Assembly: GCF_041146795.1 (NCBI RefSeq)
Contig: NC_135176.1
Coordinates: 28,095,786-28,159,785, forward strand
DNA: 64,000 bases
Source: Maylandia zebra
Lineage: Eukaryota; Chordata; Actinopteri; Cichliformes; Cichlidae
Reading direction: 5' to 3'
How positions within the stretch are numbered: the first letter of the stretch is position 1; each line of letters begins with the position of its first letter. The notes beneath the pieces are model-generated. The model searched no databases. It was not told where the DNA came from and saw only the letters and a list, made by a program, of their open reading frames with translations. The position numbers were made by a program, and so were the translations under genes. Positions 39,885 to 50,500 of this stretch are shown piece by piece.

Positions 39885-40049
39885 TGGCCTGTATTTGTAT
39901 AGTGCTTTACTAGTCCCTAAGGACCTCAAAGCGCTTTACAGATTCAGTCATCCACCTATTCACACACATTCACACACTGGTGATGGCAAGCTACATTGTA
40001 GCCACAGCTGCTCCGGGGCGGCTGTGGCTACAATGTAGCTTGCCATCAC
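39885..40049 (+). repeat. Dispersed teleost repeat ending in a perfect hairpin
   Basis: Starts GGTAAATGGCCTGTATTTGT, with AGTGCTTTACTAGTCCCTAA and CACACTGGTGATGGCAAGCT further along, a pattern I recognise as very common in fish genomes. At its end, 39980-40008 and 40021-40049 are perfect 29-nt reverse complements around a 12-nt loop. Confidence 0.65.
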
Positions 40050-40499
40050 GTAAAACATGTAAAATGTATTTTTTGGTGTGTCATAAAAATGATACAATAT
40101 CTTTCCCCATTGGACCATGTTGTGAATTTGATCAAAAGTGACACTAATTATTAAGAAACGTGCTGGTGAAGGGCCCTGATTGACTTCAGGGCTCCACTGT
40201 TCCCACATAGTAGTCCATCTATAATTTTTAAATTACAGAAAACTCTACAAGTTTAGGTTAATTTATCACACCTAAGACAGGCACCAGATCGTTCAGGATG
40301 GCACAGCTGTTCCCTCTTTAAAAACAGTGAAGAGGACTGCCAGGTGCTGCAGAAGAAGTACGAGCAGCACACAGCGACAAGTTTGGGACTAATTGCACCT
40401 GCAAGTGTTGCCTTCCATCGCTGAAAAACAATTTTGCATTATTTGTGGTTTCGCCTTGCAACTTCAGAGGAGTTTATGAACCATCCTGCTCCCCACAGA

Positions 40500-40634
40500 C
40501 CAGACACCTCCGCATCCTCCACATCTCAGCTTCCTGCCGCTCAATGCAGCAAACCAGCAAAGAATGAATCATTTTGCACGGCAGAGTCAGTCACCGGCAA
40601 AACCCCACCAACAGGTTCCTTCACTGCCTCTGAG
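40500..40634 (+). other. Candidate non-coding exon upstream of kcnj1-like gene
   Basis: Acceptor-like CTGCTCCCCACAG precedes the segment, and a good donor GTAAGTATG follows CTCTGAG. The segment is GC-richer than its surroundings and shows no recognisable protein. It could be a 5' UTR exon of the potassium channel gene, which in mammals uses several alternative 5' exons. RNA evidence is needed. Confidence 0.25.
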
Positions 40635-40999
40635 GTAAGTATGAAAGCAGAGCTACGACAAAAGCCCCTCTGCCAAAGTTACCGGAAAGCAATTCATAAA
40701 CTGCCTTGAAAGTGGATCATGTTTTCATCACAGAGATGGTAATGAGTGAGCTGTCGGGCTGAACTTAACCCCCTCCGTCATCAAATCAGCTCAGGGTACA
40801 CACGATTAAAACCATTGGGGTTTATTTTACAGTTAAGGGATGTTGAGAAAGCTGCTCATTAAATCTGTCATAATTTATGTGGAAAGCCAAAGCAGACACA
40901 GAACCCAGTATAAATAAATTAAATGGTTTATTTGGATTGTCTGTGCTCCTTTCCATTCTGATTGGTCTGGTCTGTCTTGTTTTGGTTCCTTTCAACTGA

Positions 41000-41215
41000 A
41001 TTAAATTAAATTTTATGTTATTTATTTCGTGCCAAATCACAATACCAGTCACCCCAAGGCACTTTATATTTTAAGCTAAAGACCCAACAATAATACAGAG
41101 AAAAGAGAGAAAAAACCTCAACAATTAGATGACCCCCTATGAGCAAACACTTTGGTGACAGTGGGAAGGAAAAGCTCCCTTTTAACAGGAAGAAACCTCC
41201 AGCTGATCCACGCTC
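41000..41215 (+). repeat. Dispersed teleost repeat (ACTTTGGTGACAGTGGGAAG family)
   Basis: Contains CCAAGGCACTTTATATT, AACAATAATACAGAGAAAA and, further on, TTTTAACAGGAAGAAACCTC. This is a very common percomorph repeat; whether it belongs to a SINE or a LINE tail I cannot tell from here. Confidence 0.6.
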
Positions 41216-41469
41216 AAGGAGAGGCAGCTATCTACAATGTGACCATCAACACTCCCAGGCTCCAACCTTCGCTAGCTCGCTGTGCACCCAACCCCAGTGC
41301 CTGTCCTGGAGGGTGGTGAACAGGGTCCACGGCTCCATCCAGGCCTGGCCATTAGACACTGCCTTAAATGCTCTCCTCCTAGTTTTGGCTCCAAGAGGAA
41401 ACCGCGGTTTCCCACTTCCAAGCAATGTTGTCCCGCACTTGGATGTGTCCAGGTTTTCCAGGCAAATCC

Positions 41470-41560
41470 GAGTAGGAGGACGCCCCAGGGTAGGGCCTAA
41501 ACCTGCTGGAGAGATTATATATATCTCAGGATCTCCATGGAGGAACTGTAAAGTGTTGTT
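41470..41560 (+). repeat. LINE 3'-end fragment
   Basis: GAGGACGCCCCAGGG, ACCTGCTGGAGAGATTATAT and TCCATGGAGGAACTG resemble the end of the reverse-transcriptase reading frame of fish non-LTR retrotransposons. It is short and decayed. Confidence 0.5.
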
Positions 41561-41965
41561 TTCCTCCTTAGCCTGTGGCAGTTGAAGGCCACAAGGCTGA
41601 AACCTTTGCATTGAAAAAATAAGTGTCACGTCTTTTCTTTGAATTTTGTGTCTTTTTGCTGCTTCCTTACCTTTGAACTCGTCATCATTGGATTTACCTG
41701 ATTTGCACAGGTGGGCATACTGGGAACGAACTTTTGTGTCTTTGACCTCGGCCTGGATAAGCGATTTGGATTGAACTCTTTCTGCTTCCTCTTCCCCCCT
41801 CTTCACGCAAAGATCCACTTTGTATCACATTTAGAGTGAAAAATGGTGTAAAAATAAAAATAAAACCTATAAAAATAAAGTATTTTCTCTGAACAGTTGT
41901 AGTTGACGTGCTCTGACTTTGTTGGTCACAGCAGTTTCTTGGAGTCCTGCTGGGAGAATGTGATG

Positions 41966-42050
41966 ATTGTTAATGGTCTGCACTTATATATCACCTTTTA
42001 ACCTCAGCTTGCTTCATAGTGTTTCACATTCACACAGTTCTCCTTTTGTA
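41966..42050 (+). repeat. Diverged copy of the TAAATGGCCTG repeat family
   Basis: TTAATGGTCTGCACTTATAT followed by a CACATTCACAC stretch resembles the repeat at 39885 and common teleost relatives. It is short and weakly supported. Confidence 0.4.
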
Positions 42051-43018
42051 TGAATCAACGTTCATTAGTGAGATGTGGAGGACTAAACCAGGGTGTGCTC
42101 CTCTTGCCGTTTCCATTCTTTTTGCACAGCTAACTCAGTCGAGGGTCGTATTTCCCTCATATCGAGCATACAGACATGCTTTTTCTAACTCTTGGCAAGA
42201 AACTTAATGAGCTTATTTCTCCAAATGCTGAACTTTGCCTTCAATGAACCTGCAGAGTGTGATGTGCAGATGTGTTCTGCCAGCACGTTTAGAAATGCAC
42301 AGCGCCTGGAGCTAAACACACTTGGGTGTGAGATGACTTTCTTTAAATTAGGCTGCCACAGGAGCCTGTAAGATTCTATCTGAATTGCAGACCCTCTGCA
42401 TCCACTTCCTTCTCCCTTTACTTACATGCAGCTGTGGCATTTATATTCATCACTGCTGGGGTTGGGGTGGGCTTATCAATTCAGCATCACAGATCATGGT
42501 AATCTGCTCCACAGATATGAAAATGGTCCTCCTGCAGCCAGCAGAATATTGCAGACACTCTTGCCCTGCAGCTCTTCATTCTGATGTAAATGGGAGGCAG
42601 CCTTGCAGGTTCAAAGAGGGGGAGGGGAACCAGGGGAAATGCAACTGAGGGAATTCTTTGTGAGGCCTGACGTAAATCTCAAATGTTCTCAGGGCTGAAA
42701 ACAAAACAGCATGAGTGCTTGCACCGGTCACTGAGGCCTCTTCAATAGACGCACCTTCAGCCACACAAAGGCGTCGAGGCCTTTTACACCAAACTTCCCG
42801 AACATTCCCCCCTCCTCGTGCTGGTCCCCAAATCTACACTGTCAAAAGCTGCTGCAGCCGAGGCGAGCCCACTCCCGATGAAGCCCGAGGTTGTGTTATT
42901 AAACTTTTTTGATGGGTTGAAGAAGAGAGTCCTTCTGTCGGTCTCAGAGGACTGACGGCCACTGGGAGCTCCCTGGCTGGCTCTTCTGAGTGTATGGAGC
43001 CAGTGTACATGGTGGCAT

Positions 43019-43153
43019 GTGGCTGGGATTAGGAAATTTCACTGTGGATTAAAATCTTTCCAACGCCTCCATGGCCACTTGCTGAAAGAAAGGAGTCTGA
43101 AGGTCCTGCAGAGATCCAGTGAGCACTTTGGGCCCATGGTCTCACGGAGCAGG
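43019..43153 (+). other. Second candidate 5' non-coding exon
   Basis: A relatively GC-rich stretch ends CTCACGGAGCAG followed by donor-like GTATGTCC. The start is undefined. It is offered only as a possible first exon of the kcnj1-like transcript. Confidence 0.2.
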
Positions 43154-45210
43154 TATGTCCCAACAAAACTTTTCTATTTTTCTACAAAACTGAAGATCTA
43201 AAGCTTTACTTATTTTACACACATATATATATATATATATTATCCATAGTGTTTTTAGGGCGACTGTAGCTGCTTGGAAGAAAATTACCTCCGTTTTCAG
43301 TCATTCACCTCCATGAATGACTGAAAAAAAAAAACAGTTGTTAAAACGGTTAAATGTTGAACAAATAGCTCTTAAGATACAACCTGTGGTTATTTTCAAT
43401 CTGGGGTAAACTTCAGTCCAAAAATATGTAACTTTTAAAGTTTTGGGTCCTTTTTGCCATCTATTCAGTACGTCTTATGCAACACTCAAAGTGGACCACG
43501 CGGTACACGCTGCACGGTACATACTCTGCTATTTAACGACCATTCAGATCAGTTAATAAGTACAATGTATTTGTGCATACATAGGTTATGTATTATCTTG
43601 GAAATACTTCTATTCTAATGATAAGAAAGGAAATTCTCTACCTGTTATACCCTCGATCTCTAAATTTTAGTCCCCCTTTTCTGTCTTGTTCTGACATTTG
43701 TTTACTGGTTGAGGCTGTATGGTCAAGGTTGAACGAGCCTGGTGCAGGTTTTACATGTTTTATAAGAAGACCAGAACAATGCATCTGTGAGTGGTCTTTT
43801 TTTCTACTGAAGAAAACATTGGGGGGCCAAAATGTAATTTACAGTGCAAGAAATGAGTCTGGGTCACCTTACTTGACAGGAATCTATGCATTTTCTTTTT
43901 ACAATTTAAAAAAAAAAAACTATAATATCTCATATTTGAGCACAAAGCCTTAATTAACAAAACTGGCTAAAACTGTATGATCATATTGCTCATATATTTC
44001 TGCTCAAAACCTGGTTTTTTTATTGCTCTATTTGTAAATCTTCATAAACAAAACTAAAATCCATAAGATGCATTACACTTTTATTTAAAAAAAGGTTCAG
44101 TAGTTTGCTGTGCATCATAGTTTTTTTTAAACAGTTAAAGGTGTAAATGTGGATTTGTGGAGGGACTATTCTCAGTTACAAATTCCTGTAATTAGTATTT
44201 ACAGCAGCAGGGCATGTGTATGTGTGATTAAATCTAAATTAAATGTAGTGTGTGTGTTTGTGGTAATAAACTGAGTGGTTAATTGATGTTTCTAATAGAT
44301 TTATAATGATAATGGAGCTCCGTGTCACACGGGAATGAGCAACAGGCCAGCGCAGAAAATACTTGTTAATCAAAATCGAATCATTATTTGTTTTAGTCTT
44401 TAAATTAGATTTTCTTGGTAGTTAGACATGCATGGAAACACAGATCACTAGTGTAACACACTGACTTTTGCCCTGTTTGTCTATGTGGACATTAAATCTG
44501 TCAAATGTTTTTTTTAATATTATCTGTGTAAGGTCTCAGCTAACTTTCTCCTCATTCTAACGATAACGTTAAACGATAGTACACTCAGTTTCTGTCCCAG
44601 CGGAACAGTGAACCTGAATCTACTCTCTTGGGCTAATTATTTTACCTTAAAGTAACTGTGTGTACCTTTTAGTACAGTACAATTTCTTCTAGATTTTAGG
44701 TGCAATATCAGGAAAGAGTCTTTGTTTGGTCAAATACAAAACATTTAATGCTTAGATTTTAAGATTTTACACTCTGACAAGTTTCATTCTGTATCTGCTT
44801 TGTAGTTGTGGGAGCTTTGAGCCATCAGTAAGATGAAAAAAAGCATATTATAAAATAAGGGGCAGCATGTACCTAATTTTGCAAATTTTTAAACTAGTTC
44901 ATTTAAATACAAGTCTGACCTTTTAAGGTACAAAAGACAATACTAAAAACAACCCCTGACAAACGTAAAACAAAGGTAATAAAAGTAGAATTATCAAACA
45001 GTAGAATAAAGGTACTAAAGGTGGAATTATCTGAAAGAAGACTAAAGGTGCTAAAGGTCATAGCGATAATAAAGGTAGAAATATGTCAACTGAGAGGGTT
45101 TTTTTTCTGAATGTGTAGGTGTTGCATGTGTGATTTTGCAAGCATTAACTTCCCTAGAGGAGAGTTTGTACTCTCTAATACTTAACTGTATTTGTTCCTC
45201 CAGCTCCAGG

Positions 45211-46359
45211 ATGTTCCAGCTGCTCCAGGGTCACAACCAGCCAGCTGGACAACGAAACCACAGAACCCGCCTGGTCACCAAAGACGGGCACTGCAACATT
45301 GAGTTCGGGAACATCGAGTACAGTAACCAGTTTGCGTACCTGGTAGACTTCTGGACCACCTTTGTGGAGATTCGCTGGCGGTTTGTTCTCCTTTTGTTTG
45401 TGGCTGTGTTCACAGGCAGCTGGTTCATTTTCAGCCTGCTGTGGTACTGGATTGCAAAGAGCAACGGGGATCTGGCTGGACAGAACCACACTGAAGGACA
45501 CATCCAGTGTATAGACAACGTTAACGGGCTCACAACGGCATTCCTGTACTCATTAGAGACCCAGACCACCATTGGGTATGGAGGCAGGGCACTGACTGGC
45601 CACTGTGCTGGCACGGTGGCTCTAATTGTCATCCAGTCTCTAGTTGGGGTTTTTATCAACTGCTTCATGTGTGGTATCATCCTAGCTAAAATCTCCTTAC
45701 CAAAGAAAAGGGCAAAGACTGTGACCTTCAGCCACACAGCTGTCATCTGCTTGAAGAAAGGAAGTCTGTGTCTCCTGATCAGAGTGGCCAACCTTCGAAA
45801 GACCTTACTAATCGGAAGCCAGATCTATGGGAAGTTGCTGAGGACAACGACCACACCGGATGGCGAGACCATCATCCTGGACCAGGTGGATATTGACTTC
45901 ATGGTTGATGCTGGCAAGGATAACTTGTTTTTTGTTTGCCCCTTGACCCTGTACCATGTGATTAACAGATCGAGTCCTTTCTTTGATTTGTCGGCTGACA
46001 CCCTTCCTCAGCAGGACTTTGAATTGGTGGTCTTTTTGGATGGGACAGCCGAGTCCACCAGCTCCTCCTGTCAGGTCCGAACTTCCTACATCCCACAGGA
46101 GATCCAGTGGGGATACAGCTTTCTGCCGATTATCTCCCGCACCAAGACAGGAAAGTACCATGTGGATTTTTCTAACTTTTCCAAGAGCGTCCGGGTCACC
46201 ACTCCACACTGCGTCCACTGCTTTGAGGCCGACGTAGACCAGAGAAACCACAACAACCACAGCCAAGAAAATCACAATAACCAGCTAAAGAGGGGGATTG
46301 ATAACCCGGGCTTTCAGGTGATTGACATACATGACTCTGTGGATGTCACTACAATGTGA
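45211..46359 (+). CDS. kcnj1: kcnj1-like: inward-rectifier potassium channel (Kir1.1/ROMK type)
   Basis: A single exon of 382 residues. An acceptor, TTTGTTCCTCCAG, ends at 45203, so the start [10 protein letters not shown] (aligned with the ROMK2 isoform start) is preferred over the open-frame extension to 45130. Kir1.1 secretes or recycles K+ across epithelia such as kidney and gill ionocytes. Visible features: TM1 about 58-80, pore loop with selectivity filter TIGYG at 120-124, TM2 about 134-158, Asn150 at the ROMK weak-rectification position (N171), sequon NHT at 92-94, extracellular Cys100 and Cys132, RTRLVT (18-23) as an SGK/PKA-type site, DNPGF internalisation-type motif (364-368), and C-terminal TTM resembling a class I PDZ ligand. 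Two changes stand out: Val59 where ROMK has the pH-gate Lys80, and Leu163 where most Kir channels have Arg in ISRPKKR. AATAAA signals lie at 46486 and 46792. Confidence 0.93.
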   Translation: MFQLLQGHNQPAGQRNHRTRLVTKDGHCNIEFGNIEYSNQFAYLVDFWTTFVEIRWRFVLLLFVAVFTGSWFIFSLLWYWIAKSNGDLAGQNHTEGHIQCIDNVNGLTTAFLYSLETQTTIGYGGRALTGHCAGTVALIVIQSLVGVFINCFMCGIILAKISLPKKRAKTVTFSHTAVICLKKGSLCLLIRVANLRKTLLIGSQIYGKLLRTTTTPDGETIILDQVDIDFMVDAGKDNLFFVCPLTLYHVINRSSPFFDLSADTLPQQDFELVVFLDGTAESTSSSCQVRTSYIPQEIQWGYSFLPIISRTKTGKYHVDFSNFSKSVRVTTPHCVHCFEADVDQRNHNNHSQENHNNQLKRGIDNPGFQVIDIHDSVDVTTM

Positions 46360-46485
46360 GCTGGTAGAAAAGGAGCCTACGCTTTCATTGAAACTGTGAA
46401 TCAGAATGTGGGAAGTAAAGTGGTAAAAGCTGGCGCCTATCACTTCCTTTGAACCAGTTTCACTCTAAGTCAGACTGCACCGGCG

Positions 46486-46797
46486 AATAAATATTTGGTC
46501 ACGGTGAACCATTCAGCATCTGAATTGTTGTCAGCTCTTTTTCCTTAAACAGAACGAACATCCACAGCTGTTAAACTGTTTGAAAAAAAATCAGACAGAG
46601 TGGGAGTTGCTCATTGCAATCAAACCTCTGTTGGGACTTTGAATAGGTAACGTCAGAAAGATGGATTGTAGCTCTGACGCACAGAAAATGAAAGGGGGTA
46701 AAAGAGCAGATGCACAGTGGGTACTTCTTGAGAAGATTAGGACCTGAGCCTGTTATAATGAAAAGTGTGTGCCTTAAAGGCTGCAGGAGGAAATAAA
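46486..46797 (+). terminator. kcnj1: Candidate poly-A signals of the kcnj1-like gene
   Basis: AATAAA at 46486-46491 and at 46792-46797, the second followed about 50 bp later by a GT-rich stretch (TTTGTGGTGTTTTTTG). Both are on the coding strand, 130 and 430 bp after the stop codon. Confidence 0.5.
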
Positions 46798-47194
46798 AGG
46801 TAGTGCCTTTTGAGTTTGCATATTATTTCTATTACAACACTAACTTTGTGGTGTTTTTTGTCATTTTGACAGATCCTGTATGCCTGAATAATTAGGAAAC
46901 TGGGATTTTAACTGTGACCAGTCTACATTTTGTAGATCATCCTGTGTAACGCTGTACGCTAACTTCTCAGGGAAAGTAACATCCTTAGTTGGAATAAAAG
47001 CTTTTTCACAATTCACTGACTTACATTTGATTTTATTGCACAATTTGTACTTTACACATTGAATATTTCATCAGAGTGTGCTATAAACAGAACTGAAATA
47101 TACCACAAAGATGTAGATAATATAACTTCAAATTGACTGATTTATGCGAAATGGGTGTATCATGTAGTAGATGCATTGTGCAGTACTGTGCATG

Positions 47195-47545
47195 CAGAGA
47201 TAGGACAACCCTTAGTAGTTTGGGAGCTGGTGATCGGACTCCCAGGACCTTTGCCCCTGAGTGCCACCCCAATCCACAGTTGAAGGAGGCCTTATACCCT
47301 CCTATGAGTGACGGGTCCACAGGAGAAGCAAGCTAACGTAGTTCTGGTACCCGACTGGGGCGTCTCCCATGTGAGGTCTTTCATATAGCCAGGAGGAGGC
47401 CCGCTGGGCAGACCCAGGACATGCTGGAAAGGTCTTGGCTGGCTCTGGAACACCTCAGTGTCCCCCGAGAAGAGTGTCGACTGCCTCCCCCTTCACAACC
47501 CAGACCCATGTAAGTGCCAGAAACTGGATGGATATAGGATGTCTA
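47195..47545 (+). repeat. Decayed LINE 3' end
   Basis: GGGCAGACCCAGGACATGCT, then CTGGAACACCTCAGTGTCCC and the tail AACTGGATGGATATAGG match the end of the reverse-transcriptase frame and GATGG tail of fish non-LTR retrotransposons. Only the 3' few hundred bases are present. Confidence 0.65.
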
Positions 47546-50500
47546 TCATTTGCTGACAAAAAATTAAAGCTTTTTTGTATTGCAACAGCTTTTGATAGTC
47601 ATTCTGCATTAGTATTAGTATTAGTATAGTATTAGCTTGAGTATAAAGGATTATTTCCCAGATTTCATGAAACATAAATGAAATGTAAAACATAAGAGGC
47701 AATGAGGACTCATCCTGATGACTCTGTATAAGATGTTCGTCACATAGTCATGTTCTCCTAAATTGATGTCTGTTTTCAACAATACATAAAGATGCCAAAA
47801 AAGCTGAGACAGCTGGCCGAACCACCAAAGAAGATCAGACCACGGCTAGGATCAGTGCCATCTTACATTACAAAGAATTCATTCAGCAATAAAGACGGTT
47901 TTTTGTTGTTTTTTTCTCTCCCAACTGTCCCAGTTCTGCCAGCAGTCTCTCATATTCTCAGGGATGTTTGAAAAGGTTCATACAACAAACTTTTGATGTT
48001 CACACTTTTCCCCAATGCCCCACAGTGTACTGATGGCAGAAGACAGAACCGACAAAACAACATCTGATAACATTCATCCACCGTTTCGGGGTGGATTGAT
48101 GGACCTTGTTATGGCAGCACCGCGTCTCTGCAGGTGTTCCAACAGCAAGGCAGGCTGTTCATTTAAGACCGGCATTCGACATTTTTGTCAGTGAGGAAGT
48201 GACAGACTTCTGAAATGGCTTTCATCCCATTTGGATTTACAGAGGCAAGTTTACTGGGCTTCATCTGCATAACAATGAGCAGAACTGCTGAAAGAGATCG
48301 GCACAGTGAGTCTGAATCAGCTGAATAGAAAAAATTAAGTAGACAGAGATGAGAGAGCTGAGTGGAAGGTGCAGAAGCTTTTGTTAATCTGGTAGAGGCC
48401 TGATTCGTTTATAACGACGCACTTTATCCCCCAGTGCCATGGAGATGGAATAATTACACAAAAGCACTGCTTTCCTTGGTTACTGTTGCTATGTTTGTCT
48501 AGTTTTTATTTAGAGGATGTTGTTTTAAAGTTCTGGTCACAGAACTTTGAAGTTCTAGAACTTCTGAGACCTACATAAGGCTTTAAGACCAGACCTGGGT
48601 ATTGTACAGCTACATCCTGCCCTTTGGTTGTCCCTGACACTGAATCTGACTTTAATGCACTTGTTCAAGGCCAAATAGGCTACATTTCTCTAACCGAACA
48701 AGAAAAAAAGAAGTGAAGACCTGCAGAAGCAATTAAACTACAGACAAAATAGTAACAGCACTTGTATAAAGTTAAAAGTCTATTAAAATTTGCAAAACGT
48801 GGACAATTTTTTTGCAATTGTTGATTAAATAGTGATAAAATTTTGGCATTTTTAACAATAGCTGTTTCACATTTTCATCATTGCCTAATTGTAACATTTA
48901 TTCTTACCAGTCTCATCTCATTGGCGCCGTCCTCCACAACAGTCTCAGTTCCTACAAGCTTAGGAAGTCATGCAAAGACATTCAAATATAACCTGTAAAA
49001 TCACAAAGTTATGTAACACAAAATGCTAATGTTATCAATGGGCTGTTAGCTTGTTAGCATCAGCTTAACATACATTTGGCTAACTGTTGCTGGAGTTCTT
49101 ATGCAAGTTGGAGGGTGGATTTAAAAATGTAATTAGGAGGTTAAGTATTTCATTATATATTTTCTCATTAATCTTTGGTTTTTTAAATGATGTATAAGAA
49201 TTAAGAACATGCAGCTGTTCCCAAGAGTACTTTGATGCCTAATTATTTTTGATAGGTCATATTTATACAGTAGGAGGCGGGGCTTAACTGACATCAGACT
49301 AGTAAGAAAAAAATGCATTGAGAAAGCAGTGAAGTTATAAAAACTTTATATAGGGATTTTCTCAAGAAAATGACATGAAAATTTAATACCAGAATGTAGC
49401 CTTTGAAAAAGTGGGAGGTCAATGTTGAGCTCTATGGAAATCTATGGCAAAACCTTTTAAAATAACTTTTTCTTTTCTATTCATTTGATAAATTATGGTT
49501 TTATTTAGTGTGTGGGTCGTTATTTTAGTAGTTAACACATGCACCTAATATTTTGAGAGTACGGTAGTGATGTTATTTATATGAATTATCACAAATTTAC
49601 ATTCAAGACTGGCTACAATGTGCAGATGTGACCCATTTTTCTACAACCATAAGTAATGCTCGCTTTATTCATCTTTTGTCCTGATTTATTTCTTTTAAAA
49701 TTTGCATTTTTTTTCTAATTATGCTATAATTTGCTGTGATGCAAAACAATAGATCCAATATTCCACCATCAATCTGGATTCTGTTAGCACAAAAGAATTC
49801 AATGTTCTGACTGTAGTCAATGAAGCACAACAAAAGAAATTCAAGAAACTGTAATTAAACAGTAATAAAGTGAAGGACAGATTCACTCCGAATGTTAAAT
49901 GTATTTTATTGTCAACTCCTCTGGATTCATGTGGGAAGCAAATGGAATTCATTTCACATGTAAACATGTTGTTTAAGGTCACTTGGATGTTGGAGTGTTG
50001 GCAGGAAACACACTGTAGCAACAAGAGATGTCATCCCACTGAAATTCTTCAATAGTATGTCAGCACGATCGTATTAGTAGATTTCTTATGTAAAGCTCAG
50101 CATGCACAAGAACTTTCCCAGCAGCCTTTATTTCACTGGATGAAATGAAAAAAACTGGGTCGGAGAAAAAATATGGATGGTTGAGCCTTTACTAAAGAAC
50201 ATTTAGTTATTTAATTATGTTTAAATCAACAGAAGCCTCATAATTAAACTGTTTAAGTCAAGATGACCCACATTTGGACAGTCACGATACTGATTTGATA
50301 AAAAGGCTCAGTATTCTTGTTAAACTCAGAAATCTGATTTCCAACCATGTTTGTAAGCTTTTTAAAAAAAGAATTAATGAAAGAGTTGACTTCTGTATTA
50401 ATTTCTGTTGTAGACATAGATGTATTTCCACCGATTGAGAGACTCTCATATGGTCAGTAAATACAGCTCATAAACAGTAAAGAGACCAGGAAGCCCCATC

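Larger units (their letters stand above)
36960..45203. other. Intergenic region / possible 5' intron of the potassium channel gene
   Basis: 8.2 kb with the foxred1 3' UTR at its left end and the kcnj1-like core exon at its right. It holds dispersed repeats at 39885-40010, 41000-41215, 41470-41560 and 41966-42050, a perfect hairpin at 39980-40049, a short TA tract near 43220-43240, and two candidate non-coding exons. No protein-coding gene was recognised. Confidence 0.6.

Noticed and set aside
41246..41818. 190-codon minus-strand open frame
   Set aside because: It overlaps LINE 3' debris and shows no complete domain. Part may derive from decayed retrotransposon coding sequence, but it is not a gene.
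45175..46275. Long minus-strand frames opposite the potassium channel exon
   Set aside because: Antisense shadows of the GC-rich kcnj1-like coding sequence.
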